Positions 1-6,686 of a DNA stretch of 6,797 nucleotides are shown one piece after another. The notes under the pieces are model-generated. The model saw nothing but the letters and a program-made list of their open reading frames with translations. It was not told the origin of the DNA and did no database searches. The stretch spans positions 1 through 6,797 of the forward strand of contig SXOY01000018.1 in assembly GCA_005776545.1 (NCBI GenBank). Direction: 5' to 3'. The DNA is from Planctomycetia bacterium. Lineage in GTDB: Bacteria > Planctomycetota > Phycisphaerae > Phycisphaerales > UBA1924. Positions within the stretch are counted from its first letter, which is position 1; every line of letters begins with the position of its first letter. Position numbers and translations under genes: made by a program.

Positions 1-636
1 AATCTGCTTGCATTGAATGCCGCAGTTGAGGCAGCACGTGCTGGCGAAGCAGGCAAGGGATTTGCGGTAGTTGCAGAAGAGGTTCGTAGCCTGGCTCAAC
101 GTTCCGCCGAAGCGGCCAAGAGTACTTCTGCGATGATCGAAGAAGCGACTCGGCGCGCGGATAACGGCGTGGATATCGCGAACCGGGTTGGACAGGCGTT
201 AGATGAAATCGCGCTCACCGCAACAAAGGTCAACACCTTGCTAGGAGAAATTGCATCCGCTTCAGATGAGCAGTCCAAGGGCATCAGCCAGGTTAACACC
301 GGGATCAGCGAATTGGACAAAGTCACACAGCAAAACGCCGGCAATTCAGAGGAACTGGCCTCGGGCGCGGAGGAGACAGCCTCCCAAGTAACGTCTTTGC
401 AGGACTTGGTAAGTCAGTTCAAGACGAACGCACAGTGGGCAGCCAGCGCCGCACATTCCCATACCACGACTCCACCTGTAAATGGGACGACTCACAAGTC
501 CAATAAGCGGACTTCTGATTCACCATCACAAGTTACTTCCAAGCGTGACTTCCAATCCGCATCCTCCCAAGCTCACGCCAAAGAGTTGTCGCTACCGATG
601 ACCGATGATGAGGACCAGACATTCGAGTCGTTCTAG
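1..636 (+). CDS. Methyl-accepting chemotaxis protein, C-terminal part (5' end outside window)
   Basis: This is the last 211 codons of a chemoreceptor, open at the left edge and ending in TAG. It enters at the cytoplasmic hairpin tip: [20 protein letters not shown] is the near-invariant MCP tip that contacts CheA and CheW. The descending helix follows to about residue 142 and carries a perfect methylation-site pattern, [10 protein letters not shown], with a second Glu pair seven residues later (bases 370-375). The last 69 residues are a Ser/Thr/Asn/Lys-rich, probably disordered linker that turns acidic and ends TFESF. That ending fits the x-aromatic-x-x-aromatic pattern of C-terminal pentapeptides that tether CheR and CheB (NWETF in E. 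coli receptors). The core differs from the next receptor at only 10 of 142 positions, so the two are paralogues. Sensor domain, membrane helices and start are not in the window. The family call is certain; the ligand is unknown. Confidence 0.97.
   Translation, partial: NLLALNAAVEAARAGEAGKGFAVVAEEVRSLAQRSAEAAKSTSAMIEEATRRADNGVDIANRVGQALDEIALTATKVNTLLGEIASASDEQSKGISQVNTGISELDKVTQQNAGNSEELASGAEETASQVTSLQDLVSQFKTNAQWAASAAHSHTTTPPVNGTTHKSNKRTSDSPSQVTSKRDFQSASSQAHAKELSLPMTDDEDQTFESF
304..344 (+). repeat. 41-bp tract identical between the two MCP genes (copy 1)
   Basis: Bases 304-344 are identical to 2127-2167 (constant offset 1823). The tract spans 13 whole codons ([13 protein letters not shown]) plus two bases, just before the C-terminal methylation sites. 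Elsewhere in the aligned 426 bp the next longest identical run I found is about 14 bases, and most third codon positions differ. Confidence 0.85.
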
Positions 637-680
637 TTCCACCTTTCCGCCTTTGCCGATTCCTTCTGTTGTCCCAACTT

Positions 681-700
681 TGACAGCATTTTCTCTGTCA
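681..700 (+). other. Small inverted repeat upstream of the second MCP gene
   Basis: TGACAG and CTGTCA form a perfect 6-bp inverted repeat with an 8-base loop in the 83-bp gap between the two receptor genes. It ends 8 bases before the ribosome binding site of the downstream gene. There is no T-run after it, so it is not a classical Rho-independent terminator. It could be a weak mRNA hairpin, a protein-binding site, or chance. Confidence 0.25.
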
Positions 701-708
701 CTTTCTCC

Positions 709-712
709 GGAG
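709..712 (+). promoter_or_regulatory. Ribosome binding site of the full-length MCP gene
   Basis: GGAG lies 7 bases before the ATG at 720 and supports that start. An overlapping reading frame from 605 in another phase has no comparable signal or recognisable protein. Confidence 0.7.
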
Positions 713-719
713 TACGTTC

Positions 720-2399
720 ATGGCTATCACATCGATTCGATCCAAACTCGTTGCCTTTGCATTTGTAGGAATTGCCTCAACCTGCACCGTTGGTTATGTG
801 GGTTATTGGAGTGGTCAACAGGTGCGGCAGGCATCCGCGAGAATCCTCACAACCAATGAGGCACTTCGCAATCACTTGGAATCGGACATGATGCATGATG
901 CACTCCGAGGAGATGTATTTGCTGCAATGCTCGCCAACACCGATGAAGAGCGTAAAGCAGTGAACGAAGACCTGCTTGACCACGCAACCAACTTCAGAGA
1001 GAAACAGGCAGCCAACGCCGCTCTGACACTCGATGCACAAGTTACGGCCGAACTTACCGAAGCAAAGCCAGTTCTCGAAGTATATATTGCTTCGGCGGAG
1101 AAAATCATAGCAATTGCTGCGACGGACAAGGCCGCAGCGACAGCGACAATGCCAAGCTTTCTAGCCGATTTCAAAACTCTCGAGGATCGCATGGGAGCAA
1201 TGAGCGATCTGATTTCAGCAAGTGCAAAGGCAGCTGAGACAGAGGGAGGCAAGACCGCCGCCAGATGCGATCAGTTGATGCTCGTGCTCGGCTCACTTGC
1301 ACTTGGCATATCTGCATTGACCGCCTGGAGCCTCATTCGGTCAATTATCAGTCCTCTGAACCTGCTCGCGTTCCGTCTTCAGGACATTTCGCAGGGCGAA
1401 GGTGATCTCACCGCTCAACTTGATGCAACACGAAACGATGAACTCGGTCGAATTGCACTCCATTTCAACGCATTTGTCAAGAAGATCGAAGGCGTGATCG
1501 TGGAAGTACAGTCAGGTGCCAAGGAAATTGACTCTGGAACCTCACACATTTCATCGGCAAGCCAGTCGCTCGCTGACGGCTCGTCAAGACAGGCCGCGAG
1601 CCTGCAGCAAATCAGCGCTTCGGTGGAAGAGATGTCAGCGATGACACAACAGAATGCAGACAACTGCAAACAAGCTAACGGAATGGCTGCCTCTTCCAAG
1701 CTCGCGGCAGACAAGGGACAGAATGAGATGAAGCAGATGTCTGGTGCAATGACCCAGATTAAACAGTCATCCGCCGAAATCGCGAAGATCATCAAAGTCA
1801 TTGACGAAATTGCGTTCCAGACCAATCTCCTCGCCCTGAATGCAGCTGTAGAAGCAGCACGAGCGGGCGAAGCAGGAAAAGGCTTTGCAGTTGTTGCCGA
1901 AGAAGTCCGAAGCCTGGCACAGCGCTCTGCGGAGGCCGCCAAGAGCACTTCTTCAATGATCGAAGAAGCAACGAGACGCGCAGACAACGGAGTCGATATC
2001 GCAAACCGAGTCGGTCTTGCGCTTGATGAAATTGCAACTACCGCAACCAAAGTCAATACATTGCTTACCGAAATTGCATCGGCCTCCAATGAGCAAGCGA
2101 GAGGAATCGGCCAGGTAAACACTGGTATCAGCGAATTGGACAAAGTCACACAGCAAAACGCCGGCAACTCCGAAGAACTGGCTTCCGGTGCCGAACAGAC
2201 CGCCGCCCAAGTCACATCTCTACAAGATCTTGTGTCACAGTTCAAGACAAGTGCCAGCGACCGGTTTGTCGGGGCCGCGAATACATCGCGAGCGGCAAAG
2301 GCGAAGTCCGGCACAGGCTCAAATCGAAACGGGAACACCCTCATTGCTCAGAACAGCTCCGCAGGCACCGAGACAGGGGAATCGCTCGCATCGTTCTAA
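720..2399 (+). CDS. Methyl-accepting chemotaxis protein, full length, periplasmic helical sensor
   Basis: This is a 559-residue transmembrane chemoreceptor. A short positively charged N-terminus leads into a first membrane helix (about 10-30). An Ala-rich, helical periplasmic region (about 31-183) resembles a four-helix-bundle sensor and contains MHDALRGD at 58-65. A second membrane helix spans about 186-206, then a HAMP domain about 208-260 ([18 protein letters not shown]). The cytoplasmic hairpin follows, with its tip around 361-390. Paired methylation positions sit at Q296/Q297, E303/E304 and Q310/Q311 on the ascending helix and E485/E486 and E492/Q493 on the descending one, close to the E. 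coli Tsr spacing. By my count both arms are about 125 residues, the size of a Tsr-like (36-heptad) receptor. A 49-residue flexible tail ends SLASF, which lacks the aromatic at -4 expected of a CheR/CheB tether. The downstream genes supply CheR, CheD and CheB to modify it. Ligand unknown. Confidence 0.97.
   Translation: MAITSIRSKLVAFAFVGIASTCTVGYVGYWSGQQVRQASARILTTNEALRNHLESDMMHDALRGDVFAAMLANTDEERKAVNEDLLDHATNFREKQAANAALTLDAQVTAELTEAKPVLEVYIASAEKIIAIAATDKAAATATMPSFLADFKTLEDRMGAMSDLISASAKAAETEGGKTAARCDQLMLVLGSLALGISALTAWSLIRSIISPLNLLAFRLQDISQGEGDLTAQLDATRNDELGRIALHFNAFVKKIEGVIVEVQSGAKEIDSGTSHISSASQSLADGSSRQAASLQQISASVEEMSAMTQQNADNCKQANGMAASSKLAADKGQNEMKQMSGAMTQIKQSSAEIAKIIKVIDEIAFQTNLLALNAAVEAARAGEAGKGFAVVAEEVRSLAQRSAEAAKSTSSMIEEATRRADNGVDIANRVGLALDEIATTATKVNTLLTEIASASNEQARGIGQVNTGISELDKVTQQNAGNSEELASGAEQTAAQVTSLQDLVSQFKTSASDRFVGAANTSRAAKAKSGTGSNRNGNTLIAQNSSAGTETGESLASF
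2127..2167 (+). repeat. 41-bp tract identical between the two MCP genes (copy 2)
   Basis: Second copy of the tract at 304-344, encoding the same 13 residues with identical codons. The flanking codons diverge at once: GGG versus GGT before it, and AAT TCA GAG versus AAC TCC GAA across and after its end. Confidence 0.85.
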
Positions 2400-2415
2400 G
2401 TCCAACTGACCTTCT

Positions 2416-2442
2416 TAATCAGTGAGCAATTTCCGCCGATAG
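2416..2442 (+). promoter_or_regulatory. Possible sigma-28 (FliA) promoter for cheR and downstream genes
   Basis: TAAT at 2416-2419, a 15-base spacer, then GCCGATAG at 2435-2442 matches the flagellar sigma-28 consensus TAAA-N15-GCCGATAA at 11 of 12 positions with exact spacing. It sits in the 75-bp gap between the MCP stop and the cheR start and would start transcription near 2450, some 25 bases before the cheR ATG. Location and match are seen directly; use by a FliA-type sigma factor is inference, and the organism's own consensus is not known. Confidence 0.45.
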
Positions 2443-2474
2443 AACCACGGTCAACTCAACGAACGAGAGCATCA

Positions 2475-3302
2475 ATGTCAACCCTTGCTGCATCACAATT
2501 TCAGCGCATCGCAGTCATCGCTCAGGCGCGATGGGGGCTGCACCTGACCGAAAAGAAGGTCCCACTCGTTTCAAATCGCCTGACGTCGTTTCTTCGCAAT
2601 TCAGCTTTCAAGTCGGTAGATTCCTACCTCGATCATCTTGAAGAAGAAGCCGGCGAAGAAGACATGCTCGCGTTCTTTGACATTCTCTCCACCAATGTCA
2701 CGAGTTTCTTCAGAGATCAGCCCCACTTCGATTACCTCGAAAGGGAGTTCTACACGCCGCTTGCACGCGGAAATACCACTACACGCGGCCGCAAACTCCG
2801 GATCTGGTCGGCCGCATGTTCCACTGGCCAGGAGCCTTACAGCCTGGCGATGCACGCACTGGAACACCTCCCTGACATTGGATCATGGGACTTCAAAATC
2901 CTCGCCACGGATTTGTCAAACTATGCCGTCGAGCAATCCAAAGCCGGTATTTACCCAAAGGACAAGCTCGACGGAATTCCGAGGGAGATGGTCTCAAAGT
3001 ACTTCGCCAATTGCCCCGGAAAAGAAAGTGGAATGGTCTCGATCACTCCACAAGTCCGCCAACTCGTGAGTATCGCTCGCCTCAATCTCATGGACCCATG
3101 GCCTTTCAAAGGGCAATTTGACATCATCTTCTGTCGAAACGTCATGATCTATTTTGATGCCCCGACTCGAAATGCACTGATTGAACGTTTTCACAAATTG
3201 CTGCGTCCCGGCGGCATCCTCGCAGTCGGCAGCGCCGAAACCCTCGCCGGATTGCAAACCCCATTTACGCCTGTTCAACCATCTGTGTATACCAAGTCCT
3301 GA
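2475..3302 (+). CDS. cheR: Chemotaxis protein methyltransferase CheR
   Basis: CheR transfers methyl groups from S-adenosylmethionine to specific Glu side chains on the receptor cytoplasmic helices, setting adaptation. The 275 residues are the usual length for the single-domain enzyme. The N-terminal helical domain (about 1-80) ends in LSTNVTSFFRD (71-81), a family hallmark. The SAM-binding fold follows, with RIWSAACSTGQEPYSLAM (109-126), the acidic residue of ATDLS (144-148), and the C-terminal signature FDIIFCRNVMIYFD (215-228). The insert that binds receptor pentapeptides in Salmonella CheR is represented by residues about 176-206. The ATG at 2475 has a modest GAGAG five bases upstream (2465-2469). 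The gene sits 75 bp after the MCP, behind a possible sigma-28 promoter, and 24 bp before cheD. No key residue appears to be missing. Confidence 0.97.
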   Translation: MSTLAASQFQRIAVIAQARWGLHLTEKKVPLVSNRLTSFLRNSAFKSVDSYLDHLEEEAGEEDMLAFFDILSTNVTSFFRDQPHFDYLEREFYTPLARGNTTTRGRKLRIWSAACSTGQEPYSLAMHALEHLPDIGSWDFKILATDLSNYAVEQSKAGIYPKDKLDGIPREMVSKYFANCPGKESGMVSITPQVRQLVSIARLNLMDPWPFKGQFDIIFCRNVMIYFDAPTRNALIERFHKLLRPGGILAVGSAETLAGLQTPFTPVQPSVYTKS

Positions 3303-3304
3303 TT

Positions 3305-3313
3305 GGAGAAGAG
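3305..3313 (+). promoter_or_regulatory. Purine-rich ribosome binding site that decides the cheD start
   Basis: GGAGAAGAG lies 13 bases before the ATG at 3327. It would fall inside the coding region if the in-frame TTG at 3303 were used, and that TTG has no good Shine-Dalgarno of its own. The spacing to 3327 is a little long, so the start is probable rather than certain. Confidence 0.5.
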
Positions 3314-3326
3314 ATTGGCTGCCACC

Positions 3327-3848
3327 ATGAGTACAGCAAGTTCAACAAACATCGCGGCGAAAGAGAAAGTGATCGTTGGTGTTGCTGACATCTGCATGTC
3401 CGACAACGCCGATGCACTGCTGGTCACCTATGCACTCGGTTCGTGCATTGGCGTCACCGTATATGACCCCGTCGCAAAAGTAGGTGGCATGCTCCACTTC
3501 ATGCTGCCCCTGGGCGAACTGAGCCAGGAGAAATCCAAGGCTAAGCCCGCAATGTTCGGGGATACCGGAATTCCACTCCTCTTCAAGAGCTGCTATGAAC
3601 TCGGTGCCAAGAAAGAACGACTAATCGTGTGCGCTGCAGGTGGAGCAGAAGTACTCTGTGATGATGGACACTTCAAGATCGGGTCTCGTAATCGTACTTT
3701 GCTTCGCAAGATCTTCTGGAAGAATGGCATTCTGCTCGCCGGAGATGAGACCGGTGGATCAGTGAGCCGAACGCTCTCATTACGGATGCAAGATGGCGCG
3801 GTGACCGTAAGCGGTCAGGGAACGGAGCGTGTGTTATGGCCAGTGTAA
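3327..3848 (+). CDS. cheD: Chemoreceptor glutamine deamidase CheD
   Basis: CheD hydrolyses Gln side chains on receptors to Glu, creating methylation sites; in Bacillus and Thermotoga it also binds CheC. From ATG 3327 the protein has 173 residues, a normal length. The catalytic residues known from Thermotoga CheD (Thr21, Cys27, His44) are matched with the same spacing by T34 in VTYALGSC, C40, and H57 in GGMLHFMLP. The later block IVCAAGGAEVLCDDGHFKIG followed by SRN, and the ETGGSVSRTLSL stretch near the end, complete the family profile. An upstream in-frame TTG at 3303 would add eight residues but would place the ribosome binding site inside the gene. The 3' end overlaps the HDOD gene by 13 bp, suggesting coupled translation. 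No CheC is visible, only the related CheX further on, so the usual CheC-CheD feedback may be absent or rewired. Confidence 0.95.
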   Translation: MSTASSTNIAAKEKVIVGVADICMSDNADALLVTYALGSCIGVTVYDPVAKVGGMLHFMLPLGELSQEKSKAKPAMFGDTGIPLLFKSCYELGAKKERLIVCAAGGAEVLCDDGHFKIGSRNRTLLRKIFWKNGILLAGDETGGSVSRTLSLRMQDGAVTVSGQGTERVLWPV

Positions 3849-4708
3849 AAGAGCTATTGGATTCAGTGAGTCAGTTGCCCGTGTTGCCCCAGACCACCCT
3901 TCGAGTAACATCGCTGCTGAGTACCGGGAAAGCGTCAGCAGCAGAGATCGAGAAATTGGCCCGCACAGACGAGTCGTTGTCTATGGCCATTCTCAGATGG
4001 GCAAATTCCGCGATGTACGGAAGGCCTGGTCGTGCGTTCACGCTCAAGGAGAGCATCGCTCGCCTTGGCAATTCAACTCTCACCAAGATCCTCTTTCAGC
4101 AGCAAGCGGCTGGAGTCTTCGCAAATTCCGGCGTGGCCTATGAAATGCAACGCGGCGCCATGTGGAGATGTGCAATTGGGGGCGCACTAGCGGCAGAAGA
4201 ACTCGCTCGAGAAGCAAAGTTCGAAAGCCCCGATCTTTGCTTCCTATGTGGCCTCTTACGTGATATCGGAAAAGTAGTTCTCGATGCCCATTTCGGCGGC
4301 AAGTACTTCGAACTAGTTGGCCAGTACGCTGACAGCAACAAGTCGTTCGTCGACGCTGAGCGCCAAGCCCTTGGGTTTGACCACGCTGAGCTAGGGGCAG
4401 GTTTGGCGCGTCGCTGGGGATTGCCTGATCGAATCGTCGATGCAATCGAACACCACCACAATCCACCTGCTGATGGTGCGGCACACGATACCCTGATCGA
4501 CATCGTTCACGCGGCGGACATCATCGCCCTGTGGGCGGGAGCAGGAATCGGATCCGATGGAATGCAATATCGCCTGGCCGACCATGTACGGACAGGCCTC
4601 GCAATTGACCGCCTCAAAGCAGAGCGACTCATTGTCAAACTGTGGGCGGGTATTAGAGACATCGAAGCGGTCAATGCCGCACCAGAACCAAGGAGGGCAA
4701 CAGCATGA
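3836..4708 (+). CDS. HDOD-domain signalling protein (degenerate HD-type fold)
   Basis: This is a 290-residue single-domain HDOD protein, a family related to HD phosphohydrolases and common in bacterial signalling, usually without shown enzyme activity. The N-terminal part reads LPVLPQTTLRV (14-24) and then the helical block with LGNSTLTKIL (77-86). The HD-like core runs from about 108 to 230. Comparison with familiar HDOD motifs shows key losses: WRCA (110-113) where WRHS is usual, and LLRDIGKVVL (140-149) where LLHDIGK is usual. Later ligands or supports are kept: HAELGAGL (183-190), HHH (206-208), HAAD (225-228). Loss of two ligands argues against metal-dependent catalysis. The ATG at 3836 has GGAG eight bases upstream (3824-3827) and lies inside cheD; the stop overlaps cheY as ATGA. 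Its coupling to cheY suggests a role in the chemotaxis output or in cross-talk with another signal, but the function is unknown. Confidence 0.93.
   Translation: MASVKELLDSVSQLPVLPQTTLRVTSLLSTGKASAAEIEKLARTDESLSMAILRWANSAMYGRPGRAFTLKESIARLGNSTLTKILFQQQAAGVFANSGVAYEMQRGAMWRCAIGGALAAEELAREAKFESPDLCFLCGLLRDIGKVVLDAHFGGKYFELVGQYADSNKSFVDAERQALGFDHAELGAGLARRWGLPDRIVDAIEHHHNPPADGAAHDTLIDIVHAADIIALWAGAGIGSDGMQYRLADHVRTGLAIDRLKAERLIVKLWAGIRDIEAVNAAPEPRRATA
4691..4696 (+). promoter_or_regulatory. Strong ribosome binding site of cheY
   Basis: AGGAGG, a full Shine-Dalgarno, lies eight bases before ATG 4705, inside the end of the HDOD gene. It is the strongest such site in the window, consistent with CheY needing a high level relative to its operon neighbours. 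Confidence 0.8.
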
Positions 4709-5088
4709 GCTGCAATGTTTTGATTGTTGATGATTCACCGATTCTCCGCCGGGCTATCAAGAAAGTCACCAAGCTCGCGGGCGTAGAAGAAGATCGCATC
4801 CATGAAGCTGGAAACGGGAAAGAGGCTCTGGAAATCCTGGAAACCGTCTGGATTGACCTGGTTCTCCTTGACCTCAATATGCCTGTTATGGATGGCGAGG
4901 AATTCGTAAAGCAGCTTCGCACGCGGCCAGATCTATCGAGCGTGGCCGTTGTGATTGTCAGCACTGAGGCGAACAAAGAACGCCTGGAGCGTCTGCGAGT
5001 TCTCGGGGTCGTCGATTCACTTCGCAAACCGTTTGAGCCGGAAGATCTCTGCAGGCTCATTTCAAAGGTGCTAGGAGTCAGATCATGA
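4705..5088 (+). CDS. cheY: CheY-type single-domain response regulator
   Basis: CheY receives phosphate from CheA and carries the signal to the flagellar motor or another target. The 127 residues form one receiver domain with no output domain. Acidic pair D9/D10, phosphoacceptor D56 in LLDLNMP, hydroxyl switch residue S86, and K108 in RKPF are all present. From D9 to K108 the active-site residues line up with E. coli CheY without gaps at minus one (D57, T87, K109). N58 and E88 match E. coli N59 and E89, positions that tune dephosphorylation rate. The position of the switch residue Tyr106 is Ser105 here, unusual for a motor-binding CheY. The gene overlaps the HDOD gene and cheX by four bases (ATGA) at each end. 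The receiver fold is certain; motor CheY is the likeliest role, but a non-motor regulator acting with the HDOD partner is possible. Confidence 0.92.
   Translation: MSCNVLIVDDSPILRRAIKKVTKLAGVEEDRIHEAGNGKEALEILETVWIDLVLLDLNMPVMDGEEFVKQLRTRPDLSSVAVVIVSTEANKERLERLRVLGVVDSLRKPFEPEDLCRLISKVLGVRS
5073..5077 (+). promoter_or_regulatory. Ribosome binding site of cheX
   Basis: AGGAG lies seven bases before ATG 5085, within the last codons of cheY, supporting the four-base ATGA overlap as the true start. Confidence 0.7.
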
Positions 5089-5552
5089 CGCAGCTCTCTT
5101 CTGATCGAATCGCTGAGCTCACGATTCTCGCCCTGGAACGCACAGCGTTCATCATGGCCGAACCAGCCCAGGAAAGTGAAACTACCGAGCCGACCCGTGC
5201 GGCGTCAATTCGTTACCACGGCCCCGATGCAGGCACTGTCACTGTGCAGACAACCGACGAGTTCCTTTGCAGCCTTGCCTCAGGATTGCTTGGAGCGGAA
5301 CCAGATTCCGTTGACGTTGAAATCGAGGGCGCAGATGCTCTACGCGAGTTGGCCAACGTGCTGGGCGGTTCAGTAATCACCGAGCTTGGCGGCAAAGACT
5401 GCACTTATTCACTGGGGCTTCCCAGCACGATACCGCCAGAAGATAAGTCGGAATCCTCAACTCAAGCACAAACCTGCCGACTTGATTGTGAAGGTCAGTT
5501 ACTCATCGTTACATGGACCCCAGACTCAGTAGCATCAAAGCGTGCGGCGTGA
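5085..5552 (+). CDS. cheX: CheX-type CheY-phosphate phosphatase (chemotaxis protein CheX)
   Basis: CheX and CheC proteins remove phosphate from CheY-P, ending the signal. The 155-residue protein has the size and pattern of CheX. A helix at about 7-26 is followed by a strand pair including GTVTVQTTDEF (50-60), then ALRELANVLGGSVITEL (85-101). That last segment aligns with the CheX active-site helix whose Glu and Asn (ExxN) reach into the CheY site; here they are E88 and N91. The strands and the SLASGLLG segment (63-70) line up with Thermotoga CheX as I recall it. Only one ExxN motif is seen, as in CheX rather than the two of many CheC proteins. It starts inside the cheY stop, so enzyme and substrate would be made together. 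The C-terminal third (about 115-155) is less conserved and polar. Overall identity to known CheX is clearly low, so the call rests on the motif and the context. Confidence 0.8.
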   Translation: MTQLSSDRIAELTILALERTAFIMAEPAQESETTEPTRAASIRYHGPDAGTVTVQTTDEFLCSLASGLLGAEPDSVDVEIEGADALRELANVLGGSVITELGGKDCTYSLGLPSTIPPEDKSESSTQAQTCRLDCEGQLLIVTWTPDSVASKRAA

Positions 5553-6647
<1,095 letters not shown>

Positions 6648-6686
6648 ATTCCAGTTCGGGTCGTTTCTGGTCAGCTACCATATTTC

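Noticed and set aside
680..708. Sigma-70 promoter based on TTGACA at 680-685
   Set aside because: The hexamer 17 bases further on is TTCTCC, far from TATAAT, and a -10 further downstream would overlap the ribosome binding site.
605..859. An 84-codon + strand frame bridging the two MCP genes
   Set aside because: It overlaps the end of one MCP and the start of the next in another phase, has low-complexity Ser/Leu-rich content, and has no family resemblance.
1415..2344. A 309-codon open frame on the - strand opposite the second MCP
   Set aside because: It mirrors a highly repetitive, Ala/Glu-rich coding region on the + strand, has no recognisable domain, and the + strand protein is unambiguous. 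A similar shorter antisense frame opposite the first MCP (96-344) has the same origin.
1..2399. A single MCP gene split by a frameshift or insertion
   Set aside because: The first frame ends in a complete receptor tail and the second begins with its own ribosome binding site, membrane helices and HAMP domain, so these are two tandem genes.
2405..2423. Inverted repeat ACTGA/TCAGT after the second MCP as a terminator
   Set aside because: The stem is only five base pairs with a nine-base loop, and no T-run follows.
3303..3326. TTG start for cheD adding eight residues
   Set aside because: It would put the only purine-rich ribosome binding site inside the gene; family members usually start close to the conserved VGVADI-like segment.
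6668..6680. Inverted repeat TGGT/ACCA between cheB and folD as a terminator
   Set aside because: A four-base-pair stem is too short, and no T-tract follows.
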